From Nostoc sp. FACHB-892 (GTDB lineage: Bacteria; Cyanobacteriota; Cyanobacteriia; Cyanobacteriales; Nostocaceae), in NCBI RefSeq assembly GCF_014698795.1, contig NZ_JACJTR010000032.1:1-64000 (forward strand): DNA of 64,000 nucleotides, given 5' to 3'. The notes beneath the pieces were generated by a model. It did no database searches and was not told where the DNA came from. It saw nothing but the letters and a program-made list of their open reading frames with translations. Position 1 is the stretch's first letter, and each line of letters opens with the position of its first letter. The position numbers and the translations under genes are program-made. This document shows positions 26,252 through 35,162 of this stretch, one piece after another.

Positions 26252-27199
26252 ATGGCTAAACCACCCTCGAACCGCAACAAAGCCACTTCTGCCGCAAAGA
26301 GTGATTCCAACCCACCCGCTAACTCTGCAAATGAGGATATCTCCCAGCAAGAAAACCCAGCCTTAGCAACAATTAACGTTACTGCCGTTGAAGTTCCAGA
26401 ATTAACCGAGCAGGAAATTAGCGATCGCTTGCACCTGGAGAGAAAAGTAGAGAGGGCATTTTTTGAGGCGGGAAAGGCTTTGATGGAGTTACGCGATCGC
26501 AGACTGTACCGTTCGACCCACAAAACCTTTGAGGAATATTGCAGGGACAGGTTTAGTTATACTCACCGCCATGTAAATTATTTAATAGCTGGTTGTTTGA
26601 TAGTTGACAATATAAAAATGGGAACTAATAGTTCCCAAAATGAAAGCCAGGATGAAATGGGAACTAATAGTTCCCAAATTTTGCCCACATCAGAAGTACA
26701 AGTTCGCCCTCTGGCAAAGCTAGAACCTCAACAACAGCCAGAAGCATGGCAGCAGGCGGTAGAAAAAGCAGAGGGTAAAGTCCCAAGTGGTAGAATCGTG
26801 AAGGATGTGGTGCAGCAGATAATGGAACGCACCAAAGTACCCAATACCTACCAGATCGGGGAGGTGTGCCAAATTTTAGCCAAGGACAACCCGGAACTTA
26901 GGGGCAAAGGTGGATGTTGGGGAATAGTCAACCATGTAGGTGAATTCAGCTGCACTGTCAAAACCTGGAATGGGGAGTACACCGTTGGTTTGCAGCACCT
27001 GAAATCTTACAATTACCTGCCTGCCGAGTGTGAGCAGATGCGTGTGATTTGCGATCGCGTTAATCGGGTGTATTCGAGTGGGCTGGAGGAGTCGGTGCAG
27101 AGGTTTTTGGAGTCGTTGGGGAAGCTGAATCGGGCTTATTTGACTGACTTGGAAGCGAAAGTGTTGAGCTTTCTGGAGTCTGAAGTTAAAGTGTCATAG
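26252..27199 (+). CDS. Repeated plasmid family protein, intact copy A
   Basis: 315 residues. A low-complexity Ser/Asn/Pro start is followed by a helical domain (about 50-110) with LERKVERAFFEAGKALMELR and the motif LYRSTHKTFEEYCRDRFSYT. This pattern is seen at the N-terminus of plasmid/phage DUF3102-type proteins that precede DNA-binding functions. Next come a linker, a conserved VPSGRIVKDVVQQIMERTKV segment, a beta-rich domain (RGKGGCWGIVNHVGEFSCTV) and a helical tail. Function is unknown. A role in plasmid maintenance is inferred. Broken copies lie at 30283, 32588, 35163 and 40085, and a distant one at 12141. This is the only intact copy in the window. Confidence 0.75.
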   Translation: MAKPPSNRNKATSAAKSDSNPPANSANEDISQQENPALATINVTAVEVPELTEQEISDRLHLERKVERAFFEAGKALMELRDRRLYRSTHKTFEEYCRDRFSYTHRHVNYLIAGCLIVDNIKMGTNSSQNESQDEMGTNSSQILPTSEVQVRPLAKLEPQQQPEAWQQAVEKAEGKVPSGRIVKDVVQQIMERTKVPNTYQIGEVCQILAKDNPELRGKGGCWGIVNHVGEFSCTVKTWNGEYTVGLQHLKSYNYLPAECEQMRVICDRVNRVYSSGLEESVQRFLESLGKLNRAYLTDLEAKVLSFLESEVKVS

Positions 27200-27439
27200 C
27201 TAATTGCGTTGCCAACTCTTCATAAAACTGTTTATGTGAACCTGAATAATTTTCTGCGCCTAAGCGTGTTAAGTATCCCTTCTTGCCTGTGTAAGGATTA
27301 GGAATATAACTGTAAATGGAGAGAAAATAGCGAAGCTGTTATGATCCGCCACACAACGCCTGGAAACGCTACCCAAAGAGAGTTTCATCAATTTTTACCC
27401 GAACATAAGATGCGGCGACAACTATGGAAAATGAGCAGG
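27200..27439. other. Coding remnants between copy A and its cargo
   Basis: The minus strand reads IPNPYTGKKGYLTRLGAENY, then SGSHKQFYEELATQLAM, ending in the tail of copy A at 27186. The plus strand reads MIRHTTPGNATQREFHQFLP, then EHKMRRQLWKMSRL (27339-27450). Both have protein character but no full gene, so this looks like a junction of truncated genes. Confidence 0.45.
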
Positions 27440-30034
27440 TTATTTTGCTGATATTGAATATCCGCAGGAAGAAGAGCGACATATACGAACTTTCTCATTC
27501 TTTTTGTTAACCGTCAGTATCATCTTTCCTGCTCTGCATTGAGGGCATTTGATTCCAGTTATCTTCTTCTCGTCTGGTAGCTTAATTGAGTGATTACAGG
27601 AGCAACATTTGCGGTAACGGTTATTGTACTGGCTAAGTTCCATCCCCAGTGTGCCGCATTTCGGGCAAATATCTCCTTGAGTATAACTATCACTATTTTG
27701 CGTTCCACTTCCACAGTGAATACATAGATAATATTTATCTTCTGATGACTGGTATTTGCTCTCTCTGCTATCAATTATTTCGCCGCACCCCCAGCATTCA
27801 TTTAAGTAGATATTATAATCATGGCCCTTTCCATGTTTACAAGAAAAAACTGTAACTCTAAATTTAGCTAGAAATTTTGCATATTCTATATTGTGTGGCA
27901 TGATATCTCCACATACGGAGCATTTGAGCCTTGAGCGAATTTCGTTAATGCGATTAATCCACCCTGATAGTTTTGTTAAATAATCTTCAGGTCTTTTCAA
28001 ATCAGACAGAGATGGCACAATACCAGCTACTTTAAAAAGTTCTAGTAAAGACCATTTCTCCCAATCTTGTGAGCATTCAGCATAAAGACGCGCTCCATAC
28101 AAACCATAATTTGAATTTACCCTTGATTTACTAAGCTCAAATAAATCGCAAGGTCTTTGTCTTACGCGTGGACAACAGGCGCGAGATACCAGGGCAGTCA
28201 CTTCTGTTGCTTGATTATCTGTCATCGTCCACAGTCTTCCTTCACAGTATTTAACTTTAACTTCTGTAGGTTGGCAATAAGGAAGTAAGGGATCAAGATT
28301 CAGAAGTTCAGTAGAATTTGTTGCATTTTCAATTACATACTGAATAAATAAATTATGCACTTGTTGAAAAACTTCATTTCCTCGTTCTGGATGTTCTTTA
28401 GCCCATAATATCTTTAGTACACATCTAACTAAATTATCATTCTCTGGGGTTATTTTTTGAATATCCTTAAACTCATTAAGAAATTTGGAGGTATCTTCAG
28501 TCTCTTTTACGAGGCGATAAACACATAGTACTTTTGCTTGTCTTGACATATATTGCCAAATAAATAAAGAATTGTTTGCTATAAAATTCCACACTAATTT
28601 AACTTGATCTTCTGGAAGTAAAAGATGAAACGATTTAAGGATCTCTTCTTTATATCTCACCCATTCTGGAAGTAAATAAATTAATATTATACGTTCTTCA
28701 TTAGAAGTAGTATTAATCAAGTCTCCGATTTTGTTAATGATAGTTTGATTTTCTATTTGAGATTCTTTTTTAAGCTTTGATAACATAATCAATATTTTTT
28801 CTTCTGGAGGTAAAAACTCTAATATCTCATCCCATTTTTTAACACTATCTGGCAGTTTAGAAAGTAAAATTTGAAGTTTATCACTTGGACTTTTAGAAAG
28901 AACCTCTGCAATCTGGGATATAATTTCAGCATTTTGATTAACATCATTTTTTAGTTTTGCCCTAAGAATAGTAATTTGTTCAATATCAGGTAAATATTTT
29001 AAAATAAGGTTGTGAGATTTAATAAATTCCTTGTGTTTAAATATAGAAATTAGTTCTGTGATATTTTCCTCTGCTGATTCTTTAAGTATGTCTGCTATTT
29101 TAAAAATATTATCTTGATAAATTAAATCTTGTTGGTTACTAATTTGGCTTACAAGAATCCCAATACGTCTACTTTCTGACGCTATAGACCATATCTGCTG
29201 ATCGAGGATAATATAATCAGGTATACCTAGCCAGAATGCGGCTAAGTTTGAATGTACTAAAAGCTCTCGCAATTCAGATAATAAGATGTCTTTAGTAGAG
29301 GCATATTCTATATTACTAATTAGTTCAACCAAGCATTGTATGTGTAATTTTATATTAAGGGAATTACGAGCTTCTGGATAATCCGCATATAAATTATATA
29401 TTTTGCTGATATTTTCCTGAGATATTTCCAGATTTCCATCTTGAACATTTGAGATAATATTAAATATTTCCTCTCGCAACTCAGCATCTCTTTCTAGAGT
29501 TGAATCATTATTTGAAAGTTGCAAGCATAATTTTAGCTGCTTATTCCAGGGTAATAAATTACGAATATTTCGAGCTTTATAGTGCATTAAAATAGTCTCT
29601 GGCACATAATGTAAAAAACGCTTCTTTTGTTGAGGAAGGAAACTAGTTAACTTTTTATCTGCTAAGAAGATAACTTCCTCAATTGGATTATTGTTAAGAT
29701 ATACCGAAAGTGCTAAGGCAGAAAGTTTAGGATCGCTATTATTGAAGCAGCATTCAATTATATCTAAATCCTGTTCTTCGCTTAAATTAAGTAAATGTAA
29801 ATTTCTTGCACTATAGCTATTGCCATATATCCTTAATTCAAATTTTACCAGTGTTCCTTCTTTTAAATCATATTCTGAACAGTAAACTTCTGTTCTATGC
29901 ACCCATACATTACCTCTTTCCTGACACTCTACAAATCCATAATCATTCCTTTTACCTGTTCTATTATTGAAACCACCAAACCATTTGATTTTACCAACTT
30001 GTTTAAATGAGTTCACTACCTTAATTTCTTTCAT
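27440..30034 (-). CDS. Large cold-shock-domain protein with C-terminal zinc ribbons
   Basis: 864 residues. Residues about 12-75 (GKIKWFGGFNNRTGKRNDYG, then a segment ending NVWVHRTEV) form a cold-shock-type nucleic-acid-binding domain. The middle, about 80-690, is helical and repetitive in style, with many (I/L)-rich pairs; it resembles helical-repeat scaffolds, but I do not recognise it. From about 700 a chain of zinc-ribbon-like CxxC pairs follows: CSVCGDIM, CWGCGEI, CIHCGSG, CPKCGTLGM, CCSCNHSI and CPQCRAGK, the last like a topoisomerase-type ribbon. The architecture suggests binding of RNA or DNA by both ends. It is AT-rich and sits among defence-like genes, so an anti-phage role is an inference, not shown. 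Confidence 0.8.
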   Translation of the reverse strand: MKEIKVVNSFKQVGKIKWFGGFNNRTGKRNDYGFVECQERGNVWVHRTEVYCSEYDLKEGTLVKFELRIYGNSYSARNLHLLNLSEEQDLDIIECCFNNSDPKLSALALSVYLNNNPIEEVIFLADKKLTSFLPQQKKRFLHYVPETILMHYKARNIRNLLPWNKQLKLCLQLSNNDSTLERDAELREEIFNIISNVQDGNLEISQENISKIYNLYADYPEARNSLNIKLHIQCLVELISNIEYASTKDILLSELRELLVHSNLAAFWLGIPDYIILDQQIWSIASESRRIGILVSQISNQQDLIYQDNIFKIADILKESAEENITELISIFKHKEFIKSHNLILKYLPDIEQITILRAKLKNDVNQNAEIISQIAEVLSKSPSDKLQILLSKLPDSVKKWDEILEFLPPEEKILIMLSKLKKESQIENQTIINKIGDLINTTSNEERIILIYLLPEWVRYKEEILKSFHLLLPEDQVKLVWNFIANNSLFIWQYMSRQAKVLCVYRLVKETEDTSKFLNEFKDIQKITPENDNLVRCVLKILWAKEHPERGNEVFQQVHNLFIQYVIENATNSTELLNLDPLLPYCQPTEVKVKYCEGRLWTMTDNQATEVTALVSRACCPRVRQRPCDLFELSKSRVNSNYGLYGARLYAECSQDWEKWSLLELFKVAGIVPSLSDLKRPEDYLTKLSGWINRINEIRSRLKCSVCGDIMPHNIEYAKFLAKFRVTVFSCKHGKGHDYNIYLNECWGCGEIIDSRESKYQSSEDKYYLCIHCGSGTQNSDSYTQGDICPKCGTLGMELSQYNNRYRKCCSCNHSIKLPDEKKITGIKCPQCRAGKMILTVNKKNEKVRICRSSSCGYSISAK

Positions 30035-30282
30035 CGCACACCCGTATTTAGCTAGTTTATAAAGATAGTATTCCCACAGCTATGCGATTTGTCACATTTG
30101 ATTTAACGCTTATTTAAAGATAAATCCGGTGTCAGCCTCTGCTGTAAAGCAATGAATTATTTGACCAAAATGGCAGATTGTTTATCACCAATCCAAATCC
30201 TTGTGCATTGCCTACTTAGGTAATTTCTACACATCCATATCAAGTTTCTTTACAGCAAAGCCTACAACTATGAAGAAACTTG

Positions 30283-30893
30283 ACTAAAGATTTAGTACAA
30301 CCGATCATGGAACGCACTAAAGCACCAAATCCTTACCGTGTGGAGGAAGTATGCCAAATCATAGTCAAAGACAATCCCGAACTCAGGGGTAAGGGCAGGG
30401 CGAACGCACGGGATTTCTAAAACCCTTGCTAAATAAGGATCTTAGCGAAAAACAGGCTAAATTAAAAGACGCTGAAACCCTTGCTGTTAAAGGATTTTTA
30501 TACTTGAGATGCGTTTGCCCTGGGGGTAAAGGAGGCTGCTGGTGCATCGTTAGCCATGTCAGTGAGTTCAGTTGTACAGCTACAATGTGGGATGGAGAGT
30601 ACACCCTGAGAATTAACCACCTGAAGCCACTGAACTACCTGGAATCGAAATGTTGTCAGCAGATTAGCGATCGCATCAGTAGATTACGGGAAAACGAGAA
30701 CTTGGAAGAGGCAGCCCGTGCTGTGCTGAAGCATCTGGGAGAACTGAAGCGACCGTATTTGACTGCGGTGGAGGAAGAGCTTTTGAGTGTGATTGAGCGA
30801 GAACATGGGATTGATAATAGATCAACAGTTCTAGTGGCTAAAAATGTTGACCTATTATATCAGCGCTTGAGGTCAACGAAGATAATGAGATAG
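30283..30893 (+). pseudogene. Repeated plasmid family protein, broken copy B
   Basis: Starts in the middle of the family protein (MERTKAPNPYRVEEVCQIIV) and continues to RGKG. It is then interrupted by a 127-bp MITE, and resumes with GGCWCIVSHVSEFSCTATMW and LEEAARAVLKHLGELKRPYL. The first about 140 residues of the family are missing. It is closely similar in DNA to copy D (35163-35987), more than to copy A. It lies upstream of the nuclease gene at 31127. Confidence 0.85.
30396..30522. mobile_element. 127-bp MITE inside copy B
   Basis: Terminal inverted repeats CAGGGCGAACGCA (30396-30408) and TGCGTTTGCCCTG (30510-30522) bound a non-coding 127-bp insert. The flanking sequences GGGGTAAGGG and GGGGTAAAGG, both matching the uninterrupted family gene, look like an imperfect target duplication of about 9-10 bp. 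No transposase for it is in the window. Confidence 0.82.
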
Positions 30894-30910
30894 AAGGTAA
30901 ATCACTCTTT

Positions 30911-31042
30911 CTAGCAATAAATAGGATGAAGTCTCTTTGTCAAAGCTTCTAGTTCACCACCAGCAAGCAATAATTCAATTACTTCACGACCCTGTAAAAT
31001 GAATCTTTCAACTTGCTCTTCAAATGTTATGCTACCTCGCAA
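30911..31042 (-). CDS. Small frame, possibly remnant, divergent from nuclease gene
   Basis: A 43-residue frame from a TTG at 31042 reads RGSITFEEQVERFILQGREV and GGELEALTKRLHPIYC. It has protein-like composition, but no strong ribosome binding site and no ATG. It is divergent from the nuclease gene at 31127, with a 10-bp-arm palindrome between them. It may be a small regulator or partner, or a gene remnant. Confidence 0.35.
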   Translation of the reverse strand: MRGSITFEEQVERFILQGREVIELLLAGGELEALTKRLHPIYC

Positions 31043-31075
31043 TACTTCAGTTGTTTAATACCCTTAACAGAGGTG

Positions 31076-31098
31076 TTATACGGAAACCTTCCGTATAA
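31076..31098. promoter_or_regulatory. 10-bp-arm palindrome upstream of nuclease gene
   Basis: TTATACGGAA-ACC-TTCCGTATAA is a perfect inverted repeat 29 bases upstream of the ATG at 31127. The arms contain a TATA-like sequence, so a repressor site overlapping the promoter is likely. It could also form a hairpin in the transcript. Confidence 0.6.
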
Positions 31099-31126
31099 TA
31101 AATAGTTAGACCTCATAGACCAGATC

Positions 31127-32587
31127 ATGAATAGCCAGTTACTGTTCTCGGATTATTTTGAAATCGACGAATCCATTTTGGACGAGTACGGCGCGCTAAA
31201 TATCTGTATTGAGTCCGATCTACCGCTGTTCATTGATCCTTTTCTACTCTTTGCCTCAGACAGAGCCGATTATCAAGCCTTGCATAATAAGATCGTTGGA
31301 CACCTGATAAATCTTAAACAAATAGCTATAGGCAGTCCTCAATCTGGCTTAAATCTTTTCCAATTCCCGGAAGTCAAACAAAACTGGCTGGGCTTATGCA
31401 AATGGGGGAACAATGGAAAAGGTCTGGGACCGAAGTTTGCTCGAAATCTTATCACAGCATTCAATGGGTTCTATGCCAACTTTGGTAATGAAGATATTAC
31501 AACTTCATCCCATATAGAGAAGCTCACACTAGTAGGTACAGGTATTGGGAGAGACTTCATAAGTGATTTCACCACTAACTTAATGCTAGAGCATCTACTT
31601 GAGTATACGCAGGAATTTGCGAGGTTGCATTTGCAGAATGGTAAGCGAAAGATATTCTCAGTTCGTTGCTCTTTTGATTCCAATCTGATGATATGGAAGC
31701 CGAAAACTTTTGAGTTACCATACTTCTTCAAAGGTGACAATGACGGAGACTTCCTAATTCTTACTCCTATGGATATTCTTACAAAAGATGATGCTTTTAT
31801 ATGTCATGGTGACTTTACGAATAAATTCAGGCAAATAACAAACGCACTAAATAACTCTGCTCTCAGAGATGCGATCAACCGTTATTTTCAAGAAAGACTC
31901 CCAAAGAATCCAAAAAAAGATGAGATCAAACTGGCAATTGATGCAACAGTCAAGAGGTATCCAGAAATTCTCGACTACTACATACAGTATCAAGAAGAAA
32001 ACCGAGACAAGGCTGCGGCACTTTCCTCTGAAAAGGTTACAAAGCTTCGCACAGATTTAATTTCGACGCTAAACGTTTTGTGTAAGCACATTGTTGAACA
32101 TAGCACCTTCTATCAGATTTTGCCAAATAGCTATCAGTCAGCCTTGCAGCGTGCTCAGTTTTTGAAGCAGGTGATAGAAGATAATGACGGTTACAGGATA
32201 TTTTACAAAAATGGCAAGCCAATAGCGTCGGAAGACACTATTCAAAGAATTTTCCGTTTAACTTGGTTTGCGTCTCCGATGGATGTGAATTCGGAGGTTA
32301 ATAATGGTCGTGGACCAGCAGACTACAAGATATCACGCGGTGACAGGGACTCCACTATCATCGAATTTAAGTTAGGGAGTTCCTCATCTCTCCAAAAGAA
32401 TCTACTCAATCAGACCGAGATATACAAGAAGGCATCCAAATCTATCAGTGACATAAAGGTTATTCTTTGTTACACACAGCAAGAGATAACGAAGGTTGCA
32501 AGAATTCTGAAAAAGATCAATCAAGAGAATGCAGAAAATATAATTGTTATCGATGCTACAAAGAAAGAGTCTGCGTCCAAGGTGTAG
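31127..32587 (+). CDS. Putative PD-(D/E)XK nuclease, defence-like, 486 aa
   Basis: 486 residues. Residues 1-370 are an unrecognised helical domain starting with NSQLLFSDYFEIDESILDEY and the conserved-looking SDLPLFIDPFLLFASD. The C-terminus contains GPADYKIS (about 396), then STIIEFKLGSS (about 409-419). This is the D ... E-x-K pattern of PD-(D/E)XK nucleases, followed by a QTEIYKKAS helix. The pairing of a long N-terminal domain with a short nuclease core fits single-gene defence systems. It is a predicted nuclease only; target and trigger cannot be told. The gene is flanked on both sides by pieces of the same plasmid family gene (copies B and C), and a palindrome precedes it. Confidence 0.7.
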   Translation: MNSQLLFSDYFEIDESILDEYGALNICIESDLPLFIDPFLLFASDRADYQALHNKIVGHLINLKQIAIGSPQSGLNLFQFPEVKQNWLGLCKWGNNGKGLGPKFARNLITAFNGFYANFGNEDITTSSHIEKLTLVGTGIGRDFISDFTTNLMLEHLLEYTQEFARLHLQNGKRKIFSVRCSFDSNLMIWKPKTFELPYFFKGDNDGDFLILTPMDILTKDDAFICHGDFTNKFRQITNALNNSALRDAINRYFQERLPKNPKKDEIKLAIDATVKRYPEILDYYIQYQEENRDKAAALSSEKVTKLRTDLISTLNVLCKHIVEHSTFYQILPNSYQSALQRAQFLKQVIEDNDGYRIFYKNGKPIASEDTIQRIFRLTWFASPMDVNSEVNNGRGPADYKISRGDRDSTIIEFKLGSSSSLQKNLLNQTEIYKKASKSISDIKVILCYTQQEITKVARILKKINQENAENIIVIDATKKESASKV

Positions 32588-32718
32588 ACAGTGGTAAGTT
32601 AGAAGCACCAGCAGAGGCAGTTTTGAAGTGTTTGGGAGAGTTGAAGCGCCCATATTTGACCCAGTTTGAAGAAGAGCTTTTGAGTTTTATTGAACAGAAA
32701 TGCCAAGTTGAGGATTAG
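32588..32718 (+). pseudogene. Repeated plasmid family protein, copy C (C-terminal tail only)
   Basis: About 42 codons: GKLEAPAEAVLKCLGELKRP followed by YLTQFEEELLSFIEQKC and a stop. It matches the C-terminal tail of copies A, B and D. It is joined directly after the nuclease gene's stop, without a start of its own. The junction is sharp, which suggests the nuclease gene came in beside or within a copy of the family gene. Confidence 0.82.
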
Positions 32719-32829
32719 TAGATACGAGCTTTCCTGTTCAAAATACTGCTTCTTCCAAGACATCGGATACCCAAAACAGATACATCAAACAAACCTAGCG
32801 CTGTATAAGTGGGCGCTGGCTTCTATTCT

Positions 32830-35052
32830 TTACCTTATATCTATTGTTTCTCCAATATCTACTTTTGGAGGATAGTATTCAAATTGGAAGCTATTACCAC
32901 TTTCCATTACTTTTCTCAATTCTTCGTAGAAAGGATGATTCCCATCAACACCACTTAAATTTACCCAAGCACGAGAGCGAGTTAATGCAACGAACAGTTG
33001 GTTTCTCAGTTTAATATCACTTTCATTACTAGCAATATTGTCTAAACCAACAATGTAAACCATATTTGCTTCATTGCCTTTTGCTCTGTGAATACGAGAT
33101 ACTGTGACTGCACCTTCATACCAAAAGTTATTCGCATTAGTATTTGGGAAAATTGGATTCAAAATATTAGGCTCTAGTGCGCTAGGAATAAAAATATCTA
33201 TCTTATTAGATATTAAGGCTTTTGCTACTTTTTGTTCTAAGCTTTGAGCATCTCGATTATCTCCTAAAACAACTATTAGAATGTCATGGCTAGGTTTTAA
33301 AAGGTCATATTCTAGGTTGGCTCTAATTTGATTAGCTAATACTTTCAATTCCTCTTCTCTATTTTTGTAAGTTTCAAATTTAATCAGTGGTGATTCTGTC
33401 CATAAAGATGGTATTGGGTTACAAGAATTCTCAGAGGAACGAGATACAACAAGAACTTGTCCAATTTTTCGGAAGTCACCTGTTACTTCATATCCTATAT
33501 CTTGCCATTCTTTTTTAGTGGTCAGCCCTGTTAACATCCCTTCTTTTCTTAGCAAACCCATTCCAATTCCATGAGCCATTGTAAGAATAGGGCCGGGAGT
33601 CCGATGGCAACGAGACATTACTTCACTCTTTTTTATCCCACCCGGATACTGCCCTTTTAGCATGGAAGCTCCTAGTTCTTGGCCAAATAATTCTTTAGCT
33701 GTCGGAACTTTAAGGGCATCTAGACTTTGAGCCATGTCATAAGTCCAGATTAAACGCCTTTGTTCTTGTTTTTCAGGAGTTACAGGTCTTAATGTCTGCC
33801 ATGCTAACCAGAAGATGGGTTGCTTACCTTCAAATTTTATTTCATCGCTATCTACAACTAAATCCATCCCTTCGTCAATCAAAATGGCATCGAACATAGG
33901 CTGAATTTTGTGATTGAGAAGGATCTGTTTACATAGATAAGCTAATTTTTCTGGTGGGCTTAGTTTAGGGAAAGTTGGATGTGGGCCATCTAGGACTGTA
34001 CCTATATTATGAGTTTCTTTAACTAAAGAGTAAAAGCCAGGCTGTTTGGAACCTTGGTCATCATTATCTACATTGTTAACTCCCCAAGCATGAAGTATTT
34101 TTAGCTTTGAGTTTGAATTAGTCGGGTCATACTGAACTTCGCCATCGCTAAATTGATGTAGCCAAAAGTTAACTTCTTTGATAATTAAGTTGTAAAGGCT
34201 GCGTGTAAAGAATATTAAGGCTATATCCCAATCAGGATGTTTGAGATGCATATTTGCAGCTTTTTGACAGAGCAGGACTGTTTTTCCTGAACCTGCGATG
34301 CCTGAGAACCTTTGAACACCAGGAGGAATTGTTTTCCCTATATGTTCTTGCTTGATATCTATTTCATACAAATATTTATTTAATTTTTCAATACAATTTT
34401 GTTTTAGTGAACTCTCTGGCGATACCAGAGATTCGTCGTCTGGTACTGCTTTACCACTAATAACCAATTCTAATTTTATCCATTGGGTTTTATTCAATTT
34501 ATTTCCTGGAATAACTAAAGAGCTATTACGAATTATTTTAAGTAAATCCTTTGGAGCTAGTTCATCTCCAAAGATGATAGGAACTTTAGCTGCAATCTGA
34601 GTAAAACTTTTCTCTTGCCACTGTTTTCTTGTAATATAAGGAAGAGCAACCATTGCTCTTCCTAAAACTTGATTCCATAGGTCATCGATTAAATTGAAAT
34701 GACCCGTTACTGCCCTTAACTGTTTTTCAGCTTGTTTATAAGGTTGAATACTGGGAGAATAAAATCCTGGCTTCATTAACCAATAATCTCCTTGAATTCC
34801 TTTTAAATCTTCAATTCTAATCCCTTTAACTTCAATAACTATTAAACCTAATTCTTTATCGGCTATCAAAATATCAGGTCTTTTCAGAAAATTATTATAC
34901 TTTGAAGGGAACAACGGATACTGCCAATAGGCTAAACACTCTTCTTGCTCTGCTTTCTGTTTAAAAGCTTTACACATAGCATCCCAAACTATTTGTTCAG
35001 CTTTTTCTCCAGGTTCTCCTGTTAACTCTATAGTGATAAATCTGTCTGACAT
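32830..35052 (-). CDS. NERD-domain SF1 helicase, defence-like
   Basis: 740 residues. The N-terminal NERD domain (about 12-110) has the nuclease-type core RPDILIADKELGLIVIEVKG, with D60, E74 and K76 as catalytic candidates. A superfamily 1 helicase follows: Walker A GIAGSGKTVLL (about 250-258), Walker B ILIDEGMDL (about 386-394), and the later motifs around ALTRSRAWVNLSG at the end. NERD-helicase fusions are predicted to cut and unwind nucleic acid and are common in defence neighbourhoods. It runs opposite to its neighbours between copies C and D. No partner gene is visible, so it may work alone. Confidence 0.82.
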   Translation of the reverse strand: MSDRFITIELTGEPGEKAEQIVWDAMCKAFKQKAEQEECLAYWQYPLFPSKYNNFLKRPDILIADKELGLIVIEVKGIRIEDLKGIQGDYWLMKPGFYSPSIQPYKQAEKQLRAVTGHFNLIDDLWNQVLGRAMVALPYITRKQWQEKSFTQIAAKVPIIFGDELAPKDLLKIIRNSSLVIPGNKLNKTQWIKLELVISGKAVPDDESLVSPESSLKQNCIEKLNKYLYEIDIKQEHIGKTIPPGVQRFSGIAGSGKTVLLCQKAANMHLKHPDWDIALIFFTRSLYNLIIKEVNFWLHQFSDGEVQYDPTNSNSKLKILHAWGVNNVDNDDQGSKQPGFYSLVKETHNIGTVLDGPHPTFPKLSPPEKLAYLCKQILLNHKIQPMFDAILIDEGMDLVVDSDEIKFEGKQPIFWLAWQTLRPVTPEKQEQRRLIWTYDMAQSLDALKVPTAKELFGQELGASMLKGQYPGGIKKSEVMSRCHRTPGPILTMAHGIGMGLLRKEGMLTGLTTKKEWQDIGYEVTGDFRKIGQVLVVSRSSENSCNPIPSLWTESPLIKFETYKNREEELKVLANQIRANLEYDLLKPSHDILIVVLGDNRDAQSLEQKVAKALISNKIDIFIPSALEPNILNPIFPNTNANNFWYEGAVTVSRIHRAKGNEANMVYIVGLDNIASNESDIKLRNQLFVALTRSRAWVNLSGVDGNHPFYEELRKVMESGNSFQFEYYPPKVDIGETIDIR

Positions 35053-35162
35053 ATTAAGTATCCTTAGCGTTATAGTCTTAGTAATCCCAAATTTAAAAAA
35101 AAATTATAATTTACAGCAGTTTTCATCTATTTAAGTAGATCCGCTTCAGCAACAATCACCTT

